From NCBI GenBank assembly GCA_004193285.1, contig SECP01000071.1, positions 1 to 32,514 on the forward strand: DNA of 32,514 bases, given 5' to 3'. Below, piece after piece: positions 15,210 through 24,826 of this stretch (position 1 is the first letter of the stretch; each line of letters opens with the position of its first letter). The notes below the pieces were generated by a model. The model did not search any database, was not told where the DNA came from, and was given only the letters and a program-made list of their open reading frames with translations. Position numbers and translations under genes: made by a program. Source of the stretch: Myxococcales bacterium (GTDB lineage: Bacteria > Myxococcota_A > Polyangia > Polyangiales > Polyangiaceae).

Positions 15210-16408
15210 CCACCGTAGAAACTCAGGATTTGACTGCGACCCCGGGCCTCGGCGCGCCCGCCCCTCAGGCTCCCAAAAGGCTGACCGCGCTGGGAATCGC
15301 GATCGGGGTGAGCGCCCTTTCGGTGCTGGCCGCAGTCTCCTTCCATCGCAAGGCGCCCCCCGAAACCAGTGAGGCGGCTGGGATCAAGGTGCACGAGACG
15401 GGCATCAGCATCGAGAACGGCGCCCCGCAGTGGAAGGTGCTCAAGCTCGGCACGGCCGCGGCCGCGGCGGAACGATGGAGCGATCCGTTCCCCGCGCGCT
15501 TCAAGGTGGACGAGGCCTTCGCGGCCAAGGTGGGCTCGCCGCTCTCGGGGCGCATCACCAATGTGTACATCGAGCTCGGAGAGCACGTGAAGTCCGGGCA
15601 GCCGCTGTTCGCCGTGGCCAGCCCGGACGTGGCCGAGCTGCGGGCCAGCCAGCAGAAGGCGGCGGTTGACCTGGACGTAGCGCGGGCCGGCTACGACCGC
15701 GTCAAGGCGATGGTGGAAGCGCGCGCGCTGCCCGCCAAAGACGAGATCGAGAGCAACCAGCAGCTACGGCAAGCGGAGCTCTCGCTGCAACTGGCGCAGA
15801 CGAAGCTGCGCTCGCTGAAGGTCTCTGCCTCGGGCGACAACGAGTTCAAGGTGCTGGCCCCGCGCGACGGCGCGATCATCGAAAAATCGGTGTTGCCCTC
15901 GCAACACGTGAACATGGACGACACTCTCGTCAGCATCGCGGATCTGGACGCGGTCTGGGTCGTCGCGGACTTGTTCGAGGCAGACGCAGTCGGCTTGAGC
16001 GCGGGCATGAAGGCGCGCGTCACCAGCCCGTCCCTACCTGGCTTTTCCGCGGAGGCGGGCGTGGAGCGAGTCTCGTCGGTGGTCGACCCGGAGCGCCACA
16101 CGGTGGGCGTCCGCGTGAAGCTCGCCAACGCGGACGGCCGGATTCGGCCCAATACCTTCGCGGAGGTGCGGTTCTTGTCCGCGGCCGCGGCCGGCTCGAC
16201 CGAGATCGCCGCGTCCGCGCTGGTGTCGGACGGGCCGAAGCAATACGTGTACGTGCAGGACTCGCCCGGTCACTTCCAGCGCCGCGACGTCCTCGCCGGC
16301 TCCGTTCGCGACGGCCGCATCTCGATCGTGAGCGGGCTCAAGGCCGGCGAGAGCGTGGTCGAGCAGGGCGCGGTGCTGCTCGACAATCAAATCGATCTGT
16401 CGATGTAA
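15206..16408 (+). CDS. czcB: CzcB/CusB-family periplasmic adaptor (membrane fusion protein)
   Basis: The 400-residue protein links the inner-membrane pump to the outer-membrane channel. It has an N-terminal membrane anchor (about 28-46, ALGIAIGVSALSVLAAVSF) and a lipoyl/barrel-sandwich half-motif GRITNVYIELGEHVKSGQPLFAVASPD (about 115-141). A helical hairpin follows (about 145-205), then the second lipoyl half (VLAPRDGAIIEKSVLPSQHV), the beta-barrel (VWVVADLFEADAVGLSAGMKARV) and the membrane-proximal domain. No His-rich N-terminal metal-binding region or CusB-like Met cluster is evident, so the metal cannot be read from this protein. It is translationally coupled to czcC, and czcA follows after 12 nt. 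Confidence 0.88.
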   Translation: MTTVETQDLTATPGLGAPAPQAPKRLTALGIAIGVSALSVLAAVSFHRKAPPETSEAAGIKVHETGISIENGAPQWKVLKLGTAAAAAERWSDPFPARFKVDEAFAAKVGSPLSGRITNVYIELGEHVKSGQPLFAVASPDVAELRASQQKAAVDLDVARAGYDRVKAMVEARALPAKDEIESNQQLRQAELSLQLAQTKLRSLKVSASGDNEFKVLAPRDGAIIEKSVLPSQHVNMDDTLVSIADLDAVWVVADLFEADAVGLSAGMKARVTSPSLPGFSAEAGVERVSSVVDPERHTVGVRVKLANADGRIRPNTFAEVRFLSAAAAGSTEIAASALVSDGPKQYVYVQDSPGHFQRRDVLAGSVRDGRISIVSGLKAGESVVEQGAVLLDNQIDLSM

Positions 16409-16420
16409 GCGGGGAACTCC

Positions 16421-19400
16421 ATGCTCGAGAAGCTGCTGCAATTTTCGCTCGCGAATCGTCTGGCCGCGTTCTTGATGGCCGTGCTGCTCGCCGGCTTCGG
16501 GTACTACGCGTTCAGTAGCCTCACGATCGAGGCGTTCCCCGATCCGACCGACACCCAAGTCCAGGTCATCAGCCTCTTTCCGGGGCAGCCTACGGAAGAG
16601 GTGGAGCGACGCGTGTCGTTGCCGCTCGAGCGCGCGCTGAACGGAACTCCCGGGCTGGTCCGCCTCCGCAGCATCTCGCTGTTCGGCTTGTCCTTCGTGA
16701 CGCTCACGTTCGACGAAGGCGTGGATCCGATCGCGGCCCGCCACACCGTGACCGAGCGCATGGCGGACGCGGAGCTCCCGGAGGGAGTGCGGCCCGGCCT
16801 CGGTCCGATGGCCACGCCGATCGGCGAAATCTACCGCTACACGCTGAAGAGCCCCAAAGCGGATCCGATGACCCTGCGCACGCTGCAAGAGTGGGTCGTC
16901 CGGCCGCGCTTGTTGCAGGCGCAGGGCGTGGCCGACGTCGTCTCGTATGGCGGCTTGGTGCGCGAGCTGCACGTGCAGCCGGACCCCACGCGCATGGCCT
17001 CGCTGGGGGTCGGGCTGGCGGACATTTCGGGCGCCCTCCAAAAGGCGAGCACGAACGCGACCGGCGGCTACGTCGAGCGCGGCTCGGAGATGTTCGTGAT
17101 CCGCAGCCTGGGCATTTTCAACGGCCTGGACGACGTCAAGAAGGTGCGCGTCGGCTTCCACGATGGCGTGCCGGTCACGGTGCAAGACGTGGCGCAGGTG
17201 AGCGACGGCTACGCGCCGCGCCAGGGCGTGGTGACGCGCGGCATCGACGAAGACGCGGTGGAGGGCATCGTGCTGATGCGCCGCGGCGGCAACCCCTCCA
17301 ATGTGCTGGCCGCGCTCCGCACGAAGGTAGAAGAGCTGAACTCGCGCGTGCTCCCCGACGGCGTGAAGCTGGTCGCATTCTACGACCGCACCGAGCTGGT
17401 CAACACCACCCTCAAGACCGTCTTCCACAACCTCGCCGAGGGCGCGGTGCTGGTCATCCTGGTGCTGCTCGCGTTCATGCTCTCGCTGCGCGCGTCGCTG
17501 ATCGTGGCCATCGTCATCCCGCTCTCTTTGGCCTCGTCTTTCGCGTACCTGTACGTGCGCGGCATGTCCGCGAACTTGCTGTCGATGGGCGCGGTGGACT
17601 TTGGCATCATCGTGGACGGCGCGGTGATCTTGGTGGAGCACCTCTTCCACAAGCTGTCGCCCACGGAAGGCCACACCCCGGACTTGGGCGGCAAACCCCT
17701 GGCGGAGAACATCTTCGAAGCCGCCAAGGAGGTAGCGCGTCCGACTCTGTTCTCGCTGTTGATCATCATCGCCGCGTATTTGCCGATTTTCTCGCTGCAG
17801 CGGGTGGAGGGGCGCATCTTCTCACCGCTCGCCAACACCGTCGTCAGCGCCCTGATCGGCGCGCTGGTCATGACGTTCACGCTGGTGCCGGTGCTGTGCC
17901 TGCTCGCCCTGCGCAAGCCGAAGAAGATGCGCGAGTCGCCGCTCTTGACGTGGGCGCAGCGGGCGTTCGACCCGACTCTGCGCTTTGCCATGAACAACGT
18001 CGCGGTGGTGCTCGTGCTCGCGATGGGCGCCTTGGGCTCCGCGTGGCTCCTCATCCCGCGGCTCGGCTCCGAGTTTCTGCCGGCGTTGAACGAGGGCGCC
18101 CTCTACGTGACGGTCACCCTGCCGGGCAACATGTCGCTCACGGAGGGGCGAAAGCTCACCCCGCGGTTGAAGCAGCTGCTCGAGCGCACGCCGGAGGTCA
18201 CGGAGGTGCTGTCACAGCTCGGTCGCCCCGAGGACGGTACGGACGCGACGCTGCCCAGCAACCTCGAGATCTTCGTCAAGCTCAAGCCGCTCGCGGACTG
18301 GCGAAAGAGCGTCCACGACCTCGACGAGCTGGTGGCGGAGATGACCCGGAACCTGCAGGAGGTGCCTGGCATCGACTACAACTTCTCGCAGCCGATCCGC
18401 GACAACGTCGCCGAGAACATCTCCGGCCAGTTCGGTCAAATCGCGCTCAAGATCTACGGTGACGATCTCGAGCAGCTGCAGCAGGCGGCGCAAAAGGCGG
18501 ACGACATCATCTCCAAGATCCCTGGCGCCGCGGACGTGGGCGTCGTCAAATCCGGGGAGACCCCGCAGCTCGCGGTGCGCATCGATCGCCGCTCCCTCTC
18601 GCGCTTCGATCTGGATCTGGGCGACGTACAGAACTACATCGAGACCGCGATGGGGGGGCATGTCGCGAGCGAGATCTGGGACGGCGAGAAGCGCTTCGAC
18701 GTGACGGTGCGTCTCCCCCCGTCCACGCGCGACGATCTGAGGTCCATATCGCGCACGATGCTGCCACTGAAGAACGGCTCGCTCATCCCGCTCTCCGCGG
18801 TGGCGGACGTGAGCATGGGCACCGGGCGAGCCGCGATCACTCGTGAGAACGGCCAGCGCTACGTCGGCGTGCGCATGAACGTTCGGGCCCGTGATTTGGG
18901 CTCCTTCGTGGCGGAGGCGCAGCAGAAGGTCTCGGCCGGGGTGCAGATGCCGCCCGGCTACCAGATGGCGTGGGGAGGCGAGTTCGAGAACCAGGAGCGA
19001 GCCATGAAGCGCCTCTCGCTGGTCATCCCGCTGGCGCTGCTGATCACGCTCCTCCTGCTGTTCTCGGCCTTCGGCTCTCTGTTCGACGCGACCGTCATCC
19101 TGCTCAACGTGCCGTTCGCGCTCATCGGCGGCGTGGTGGGCCTCGCGCTGGCGGGGATGCCACTCTCCGTCTCCGCCGCGGTCGGCTTCATCGCTTTGCT
19201 CGGTCAAGCGGTGCTCAACGGCGTGCTGGTCTTGGCGGCGATTCGAGCGCGCATGAACGCGGGCGAAGCGCTGTACGGCGCGGTCGTGAACGGCACCCGC
19301 GAACGCCTGCGCGCGGTGCTCGTTACCGCTTTGCTGGCTTCACTCGGCCTCTTGCCGGCGGCGCTCTCTCACGCCATCGGCAGCGAAACGCAGCGACCCA

Positions 19401-19543
19401 TCGCGGTCGTGGTCGTCGGTGGGACCATCTCCGCGGCGCTGCTGACCTTGGTCGTACTGCCCGTCACTTTCTATCTGGCTTGCCGAGCGCGTGAGGCACT
19501 GGCGCGCTTCCGAGCATCACGCACACAACCGGTCGCGGCCTAG
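16421..19543 (+). CDS. czcA: CzcA-type heavy-metal efflux RND permease
   Basis: This 1040-residue permease is the proton-driven inner-membrane pump of the HME-RND family. It has the usual layout: TM1 near the N terminus, a large periplasmic loop, six helices (about 330-540), a second periplasmic loop and five or six C-terminal helices. TM4 carries DFGIIVDGAVILVEH with D393, D399 and E406. Their spacing matches the D402/D408/E415 triad needed for transport in Cupriavidus CzcA, and differs from the Cu/Ag pump CusA. The usual Asn after VE is His here. This points to divalent cations such as zinc, cobalt or cadmium (inference). GGGGA precedes the ATG. The gene appears intact. Confidence 0.93.
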   Translation: MLEKLLQFSLANRLAAFLMAVLLAGFGYYAFSSLTIEAFPDPTDTQVQVISLFPGQPTEEVERRVSLPLERALNGTPGLVRLRSISLFGLSFVTLTFDEGVDPIAARHTVTERMADAELPEGVRPGLGPMATPIGEIYRYTLKSPKADPMTLRTLQEWVVRPRLLQAQGVADVVSYGGLVRELHVQPDPTRMASLGVGLADISGALQKASTNATGGYVERGSEMFVIRSLGIFNGLDDVKKVRVGFHDGVPVTVQDVAQVSDGYAPRQGVVTRGIDEDAVEGIVLMRRGGNPSNVLAALRTKVEELNSRVLPDGVKLVAFYDRTELVNTTLKTVFHNLAEGAVLVILVLLAFMLSLRASLIVAIVIPLSLASSFAYLYVRGMSANLLSMGAVDFGIIVDGAVILVEHLFHKLSPTEGHTPDLGGKPLAENIFEAAKEVARPTLFSLLIIIAAYLPIFSLQRVEGRIFSPLANTVVSALIGALVMTFTLVPVLCLLALRKPKKMRESPLLTWAQRAFDPTLRFAMNNVAVVLVLAMGALGSAWLLIPRLGSEFLPALNEGALYVTVTLPGNMSLTEGRKLTPRLKQLLERTPEVTEVLSQLGRPEDGTDATLPSNLEIFVKLKPLADWRKSVHDLDELVAEMTRNLQEVPGIDYNFSQPIRDNVAENISGQFGQIALKIYGDDLEQLQQAAQKADDIISKIPGAADVGVVKSGETPQLAVRIDRRSLSRFDLDLGDVQNYIETAMGGHVASEIWDGEKRFDVTVRLPPSTRDDLRSISRTMLPLKNGSLIPLSAVADVSMGTGRAAITRENGQRYVGVRMNVRARDLGSFVAEAQQKVSAGVQMPPGYQMAWGGEFENQERAMKRLSLVIPLALLITLLLLFSAFGSLFDATVILLNVPFALIGGVVGLALAGMPLSVSAAVGFIALLGQAVLNGVLVLAAIRARMNAGEALYGAVVNGTRERLRAVLVTALLASLGLLPAALSHAIGSETQRPIAVVVVGGTISAALLTLVVLPVTFYLACRAREALARFRASRTQPVAA

Positions 19544-19567
19544 CTCGGCTAGGCGCCAAGGAGGCTC

Positions 19568-20566
19568 ATGAGCTCGCTCAACTCATCTAACATGGCAAAA
19601 ACAGCGATGGATCGCCTGCGAGAGCAGCTCTCGCGCCTGGCTCAGAGCCCCGGCACGCCGGTCTTGCTCGTCGGCCCACCCGGGTCCGGCAAGCAGCACA
19701 GCGCGGAGCTCCTTCACCGTCAAACTCACCCGCAGAGTCCCGAAGCGCCGCTCGTGTGCGTGGACTGCTCCGCGCTCACTCGCGATTTCGACCGCGAGCT
19801 GCTCGGTGAAGAGGGCGGGCGGCGCGGCTGGGTGGAGGCGGCGAACGGCGGAACCTTGTTGCTCCGTGAGATCACGGCGCTGCCCCTGGGCGCTCAGGCT
19901 CTGCTGCTGAAGTTCTTGGACGGCATGAGGCTCCGCCGCATCGGCTCCGGTCGCGAGGTAGAGCTGTCGCTGCGCGTGGTGGCCACCTCCAGCCGGGAGC
20001 CGCTCGAGCTCATCAAGACCGAGCAGTTTCACGAGAGCCTGTACCGGCGCCTCGCGGTGTTTCGGCTCGAGCTACCGCCGCTCGCCGCGCGCAAGGAGGA
20101 GATCCTGCCGCTCGCCGAGCGCTTCATCGCGGAGCTCGCGGCGCGCTCCGGCAAGCGCGTGACCGGGCTCTCCGAGCCGGCCGCCACCGCCTTGAGCCGC
20201 TACCCATTTCCCGGCAACGTTCGGGAGCTGCGCGCCGTTTTAGAGCGCGCGCTGGTCTCCGCCGAGGACTCGCAGTTGTCCTTGCGCGACCTGGACCTGG
20301 AGCGCAGTGGCTTCCGCGCCTCACCGCAGACGCTGCGCTTCTTCGAGGTAGAGACTCCGGACGACGGCATTCCCCCCGCCCTGGAGGTCATCGAGAAGGC
20401 GTACGTTCACCGGGTGCTGGAGCACACCGGCGGTCGCCGCATGGCGGCAGCGCAGCTGCTGGGCATTTCCTACCCCACGTTCTTGAAGCGCTTGCGCGAG
20501 CTGGGCGTGGACGACGGCCATAGCGGACCCCGCACGATGCGCGTCGCCTCCGCCGCCCGGCGCTGA
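19568..20566 (+). CDS. Degenerate NtrC-like AAA+ regulator lacking GAFTGA, with Fis-type HTH
   Basis: The 332-residue protein has no receiver domain. Its AAA+ domain (about 15-235) keeps Walker A GPPGSGK (36-42), the arginine-finger segment FHESLYRRLAVFRLELPPL and the PFPGNVREL motif, and it ends in a Fis-type helix-turn-helix (about 288-314, RRMAAAQLLGISYPTFLKRL). The loop that should hold GAFTGA is collapsed to LLGEEGGRRGWVEAANGG. Walker B reads TLLLRE with R100 replacing the catalytic Asp, and the sensor I Asn is Ser (VVATSS). It should therefore be unable to remodel sigma-54 holoenzyme unaided. TyrR and Rhodobacter capsulatus NtrC are known GAFTGA-lacking relatives that act without sigma-54. 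A strong AAGGAGG precedes the ATG. It lies 24 nt after czcA, so it probably regulates efflux. Confidence 0.88.
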   Translation: MSSLNSSNMAKTAMDRLREQLSRLAQSPGTPVLLVGPPGSGKQHSAELLHRQTHPQSPEAPLVCVDCSALTRDFDRELLGEEGGRRGWVEAANGGTLLLREITALPLGAQALLLKFLDGMRLRRIGSGREVELSLRVVATSSREPLELIKTEQFHESLYRRLAVFRLELPPLAARKEEILPLAERFIAELAARSGKRVTGLSEPAATALSRYPFPGNVRELRAVLERALVSAEDSQLSLRDLDLERSGFRASPQTLRFFEVETPDDGIPPALEVIEKAYVHRVLEHTGGRRMAAAQLLGISYPTFLKRLRELGVDDGHSGPRTMRVASAARR

Positions 20567-20594
20567 TGCGCCTACGGGTAGGGGGGCGAGCAAT

Positions 20595-21239
20595 TCAAGG
20601 GAGCTCGAGCAGGTAGGTGTTCTCCTGGACGAACGTTGCGCCGCGCGCCAGCGGGCCCGGCGCGTCGTCGCGAGCGTCCGCGCTGGCGAGCGGCGTGGCG
20701 GTGAAGCGTTCGTACAGTCGAGCCACCTCTGCAGGGGATACATCGAAGGGAGGGCCGCCCTCCGCGTCGTAGTGCAAAGTGATCAGGAGGGCGCGCGCTT
20801 TGGGCGCAAGCACCGTCGGCAAGTGCGCGGCATATCGGGCGCGCAGCTCCGCCGGCAACGCGATGAGCGCCGCGCGATCGTAGACGCCGTCGCAGTAGCC
20901 GGTGAGCTCCGGCGTCGCGGCGAAGAAATCACCAACGAAGATCGATAGCGCACCACGCCGGTACTCGATGAAGCCGGCGTGCTCCACGCGCTCCGCGGTC
21001 AGGTGTCGCTCGTCGAAGAATGCGCGCGCGGCGAGCTCGCTCAGCTCGATGCCGACCACCTCGTGGCCTTGAATGACGAGCCACTCCAGGTCCGCGGACT
21101 TGCCGCACAGCGGCACCAGCACTCGTATCGTCCCGCCGAGCACGCGCTCATGATGCTCGACGAGGAGCGGATTCGGATCCGCACGGTGAAAACCGATGCG
21201 GCCCTTCTCCCAGCGCTCTAGCCAGTAGTCGGGCCGCAT
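20595..21239 (-). CDS. tpm: Thiopurine S-methyltransferase-family protein
   Basis: The 214-residue protein matches the TPMT family of SAM-dependent methyltransferases: the N-terminal WLERWEKGRIGFHRADPNPLLVEH, the SAM-binding VLVPLCGKSADLEWLVIQGHEVVGIELSELAARAFF (about 38-74), the DGVYDRAALIALPAELR motif and LITLHYD. Bacterial members can methylate thiopurines and, in Pseudomonas, selenium or tellurium compounds; the natural substrate here is unknown. It starts 21 nt after the infC stop on the same strand, so it probably sits at the end of the thrS-infC transcript. That is an unusual place, since rpmI-rplT normally follow infC. It converges on the czc regulator with 28 nt between stops. Confidence 0.88.
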   Translation of the reverse strand: MRPDYWLERWEKGRIGFHRADPNPLLVEHHERVLGGTIRVLVPLCGKSADLEWLVIQGHEVVGIELSELAARAFFDERHLTAERVEHAGFIEYRRGALSIFVGDFFAATPELTGYCDGVYDRAALIALPAELRARYAAHLPTVLAPKARALLITLHYDAEGGPPFDVSPAEVARLYERFTATPLASADARDDAPGPLARGATFVQENTYLLELP

Positions 21240-21260
21240 GTTCAGAAGGCTACGGAGAGC

Positions 21261-22022
<762 letters not shown>

Positions 22023-22059
22023 CTTGTTTGTCTCTCCTCTAGATGAGCTGCCGAGCAGC

Positions 22060-24018
22060 CTAATTTTGCTTCTGCGTGACGCGCGGGGGAAGGGCTTCTT
22101 TCACGAGCCTTGCCACCAGCTCCGCCACCGTCATCGGGGGAAGGTCCCCCTCTTCGCGGGAGCGTAGCGCGACGGTGCCGCCCGTCACCTCGCTCTCGCC
22201 AATCACGCCAATGTAAGGCGTGCGCAGGTTTCGTGCGTTTCTAATCTTGGCGCCGAGCTTGTCCGGACCCGCGTCCACCCCGGCGCGAATCCCGCGCGAC
22301 TTCAGCTCTGCCTGAACCTGGAAGGCATAGTCCGCCTGCTTCTCGCTGACGGTGACGAGCGTGATCTGCTCCGGTGCCAGCCAAACCGGGAACTTACCCG
22401 CGCAGTGCTCGATATAAATCCCGAAGAAGCGCTCGACGGAGCCCAAAATCGCCCGGTGCAGCATGACTGGACGCTGAGCGCTGCCGTCATTTCCGATGAA
22501 TTCCAGCCCGAAACGCTCGGGCATCGAGTAATCCAGCTGAATCGTGCCCAGCTGCCAGCTGCGCTTGAGCGCGTCCACCACGTGGAACTCGAGCTTGGGC
22601 CCGTAAAAGGCGCCTTCGCCCGCGAGCTTCTCGAACGGGACGCCGGCGCTCAGCAGCGCGCGCTCCAGGGCGCTCTCCGCTTTGTCCCAGAGCTCGTCCG
22701 AGCCGAGGCGTTGCTCGGGCCTCAGCGCCAGCTTGACGCTGATGTTCGTGAACTGGAAGGCGGCGTAAACCTCGAACAGCAGCCGGTTGAAGCTGGTGAT
22801 CTCCTGCTCTAGCTGGTCCGGCGTGCAGAAGATGTGCGCGTCGTCCTGGCAGAAGCTGCGCACGCGGGCCAGACCGTGGACCACGCCCGCGCGTTCGTAG
22901 CGATGCAGCCGCCCGAAGTCCGCCACTCGCCAGGGGAGCTCCCGGTAGCTGCGGCGGCGCTGCCCGAAGACGAGGCAGTGGCCAGGGCAGTTCATCGGCT
23001 TGGCCGCGATCCAGTCCAAGTCCTTGCGCGGCTCGTTGTCGTGCTCGGCCTTCAGCTGCTCCGACGGCACCGGCAAGTACATGTTTTCCATGTAGTTTGC
23101 GAGATGCCCGCTCGTTTCATACAGCTTCTTGTCGAAGAACTGCGGGGTAATGACTTCTTCGTAGCCGTAGTCCACGTACAGGCCGCGGATGTAGTCCACC
23201 AGCCGGTTGTAGATACCGGCGCCGCGCGGCAAGAAGAACGGCATCGCCGGCGCGTACTCGTGGAACATGAACAGCTCGAGCTCTTTGCCCAGCTTGCGGT
23301 GGTCCCGCGCTTTCGCTTCCTCGAGCAGCTTGAGGTGCTCTTGCAGCTGCTCGTCGGTCGGGAAGGCGGTCCCGTAGATGCGCTGCAGCATCGGGTTGCG
23401 CTCGTCGCCGCGCCAGTAGGCGCCGGCGACGCTCATCAGCTTCACCGCGCCGATTTGCCCCGTATGCTGCACGTGGGGCCCGCGACACACGTCGAACCAG
23501 GTGCCCTGCGGCCGCTCGGGGAGGCCGTGCCGGTAAAGCGAGATCGGCTCGCCTTGCGGAATGGCGTCGATGATCTCGAGCTTGAACTTTTCCCCCATCT
23601 TTTCGAACAGGGCTTGGGCCTGCTCGCGGCTCACCTCTTCACGGAGAAACGGGCGCTTCTCCTTGATGATCCGGCGCATCTCTTTCTCGATGCTGGCCAG
23701 GTCCTTGTCCGTGAAGGGGCCTTCGGGACGGTAAAAGTCGTAATAAAAGCCCGCGTCGATGGCGGGACCAATGGTGACCTGGGTGCCCGGAAAGAGGCGC
23801 TGCACCGCGTCCGCCATCACGTGGGCCGCGGAGTGACGAATCACCTCCAGCGCGCCCGGCTCGCCCGTCTTGATCGGCTTGACCACGCTGCCGGGGTCCA
23901 CCGGCGTGTGCAAGTCGCGCAGCTTGCCGTCTACCAGTGCGGCTACGACATCCGGCGTCCGCTCTCCGTTTTTCTCGAGGAGCTGGCCGGGGGTCACGCT
24001 TTCGGTCCCCACCGACAT
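22060..24018 (-). CDS. thrS: Threonyl-tRNA synthetase
   Basis: This enzyme charges tRNA-Thr. The 652-residue product has a short N-terminal TGS domain, the editing domain with HSAAHVM (HxxxH), the class II catalytic core and the anticodon-binding C-terminal domain (APEQITLVTVSEKQADYAFQVQAELKSRGIRAGVD). The zinc ligands are visible at C344 (MNCPGHC), H395 (DDAHIF) and H521 (MLHRAILGS), with spacings of 51 and 126 identical to E. coli C334/H385/H511. The ATG at 24018 is used; an in-frame GTG at 24024 would add two residues, and neither has a clear ribosome site. tRNA-Val lies 82 nt upstream on the same strand with no terminator between, so the two may be cotranscribed. Confidence 0.95.
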   Translation of the reverse strand: MSVGTESVTPGQLLEKNGERTPDVVAALVDGKLRDLHTPVDPGSVVKPIKTGEPGALEVIRHSAAHVMADAVQRLFPGTQVTIGPAIDAGFYYDFYRPEGPFTDKDLASIEKEMRRIIKEKRPFLREEVSREQAQALFEKMGEKFKLEIIDAIPQGEPISLYRHGLPERPQGTWFDVCRGPHVQHTGQIGAVKLMSVAGAYWRGDERNPMLQRIYGTAFPTDEQLQEHLKLLEEAKARDHRKLGKELELFMFHEYAPAMPFFLPRGAGIYNRLVDYIRGLYVDYGYEEVITPQFFDKKLYETSGHLANYMENMYLPVPSEQLKAEHDNEPRKDLDWIAAKPMNCPGHCLVFGQRRRSYRELPWRVADFGRLHRYERAGVVHGLARVRSFCQDDAHIFCTPDQLEQEITSFNRLLFEVYAAFQFTNISVKLALRPEQRLGSDELWDKAESALERALLSAGVPFEKLAGEGAFYGPKLEFHVVDALKRSWQLGTIQLDYSMPERFGLEFIGNDGSAQRPVMLHRAILGSVERFFGIYIEHCAGKFPVWLAPEQITLVTVSEKQADYAFQVQAELKSRGIRAGVDAGPDKLGAKIRNARNLRTPYIGVIGESEVTGGTVALRSREEGDLPPMTVAELVARLVKEALPPRVTQKQN

Positions 24019-24100
24019 GGTCACGACACGGGCTCGAGACCGGAGCCCCAGGATTGGAGCGCGCGGGAGGGAAGATCTGGAGCGGAAACAGCAGCTTTTG

Positions 24101-24172
24101 TAGGCGCGGGCAGGATTGAACTGCCGACCCCTACCGTGTCAAGGTAATGCTCTACCACTGAGCTACGCGCCT
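24101..24172 (-). tRNA. tRNA-Val (anticodon GAC)
   Basis: The minus strand folds into a 72-nt cloverleaf: acceptor AGGCGCG pairs with CGCGCCT, D arm GCTC...GAGC, anticodon arm TTACC-TTGACAC-GGTAG with GAC at 24140-24138, T arm GGCAG-TTCAATC-CTGCC, discriminator A. CCA is not encoded (CAA follows). No terminator is seen before thrS. Confidence 0.95.
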
Positions 24173-24288
24173 GTGGGGTGGCGGGCTTGAGCCCGCAAGC
24201 AGACTGTTTCCGTCCAAGAATCAGGGCCCTGCCTCTACAACCCGATGTTCGGGGTGTCAAGCAGGCGTGCAGCTCCGGGCGCACGTTC

Positions 24289-24324
24289 TCGCGCATGACC
24301 TCGCGCATGACCTCGCGCATGACC
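24289..24324. repeat. 12-bp tandem repeat, three copies
   Basis: TCGCGCATGACC is repeated three times exactly. It lies between tRNA-Val and yajC. The rest of 24173-24388 has two small hairpins (GCGGGC-TTGA-GCCCGC at 24181-24196 and CCCGA-TGT-TCGGG at 24241-24253) and no convincing gene. Confidence 0.85.
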
Positions 24325-24388
24325 GACGGCGGGAGCGGGCGACTGCCGAGCAGCGCCGCCGCGGCGCTTTCGTGGCGGGCCGCGTTCC

Positions 24389-24417
24389 TTGCGCGGCCAC
24401 GGGATGTTGGGTATAGG
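24389..24417 (+). promoter_or_regulatory. sigma-70 type promoter of yajC-secD-secF
   Basis: TTGCGC (24389-24394) and TATAGG (24412-24417) are separated by 17 bp. The predicted start near 24424 gives a leader of about 22 nt before the yajC ATG. Confidence 0.5.
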
Positions 24418-24445
24418 CGCGAGCCCAAAGGCGCCCGTAGAACCT

Positions 24446-24823
24446 ATGTTTTCCCTTCAGAACATTCCTCCTGCTCCGGGTCGCCAGGGATCCGAGACCG
24501 CGCAGGCCGCACCACCGCACTCAGCTCCTTCGGCCCAAGACCCGGGGATCATGAGCTACCTGCCGCTGCTGCTCATCGTGGTGATGATCCCGCTCTTGCT
24601 GCTGTCTTCGCGCTCGCAGTCGAAGAAGCAAGCGGCGGCGATCTCTTCCCTCGCCAAGGGCGACCGGGTGCTGCTGCAAGGCGGCCTCGTGGGTAAGCTC
24701 GTCGAGCTGGGGGACCGCTACGCGAAGGTGGAGATCGCGCCCGGCGTGAAGGTGGACTTCCTCAAGAACGCCTTGCTCGGTAAAGACACGCCGGAGACGG
24801 CGGCTCAAGCGGAGAAGAGGTAA
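24446..24823 (+). CDS. yajC: Preprotein translocase accessory subunit YajC
   Basis: YajC is a small membrane partner of SecDF in the Sec translocase. The 125-residue product has an N-terminal polar stretch, one membrane helix (about 36-54, MSYLPLLLIVVMIPLLLLSS), the positive segment RSQSKKQ and a cytoplasmic domain with LAKGDRVLLQGGLVGKLVELGDRYAKVEIAPGVKVDFLKNAL, the YajC signature of a small beta domain. The ATG at 24446 is chosen over upstream in-frame ATGs because it follows the predicted promoter. The roughly 35-residue Gln/Pro/Ala-rich extension before the helix is longer than in E. coli. secD follows after 3 nt. Confidence 0.9.
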   Translation: MFSLQNIPPAPGRQGSETAQAAPPHSAPSAQDPGIMSYLPLLLIVVMIPLLLLSSRSQSKKQAAAISSLAKGDRVLLQGGLVGKLVELGDRYAKVEIAPGVKVDFLKNALLGKDTPETAAQAEKR

Positions 24824-24826
24824 GCC

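Noticed and set aside
16034..17674. Long minus-strand open frame of 546 codons inside czcA
   Set aside because: It is antisense to a well-supported RND permease, its composition is rich in Arg/His/Ala as expected from reverse-strand GC-rich codons, and it has no recognisable motif.
24019..24100. T-box leader for thrS
   Set aside because: The 82 nt between tRNA-Val and thrS contain no T-box sequence or specifier stem, and T-box control is not expected in this lineage.
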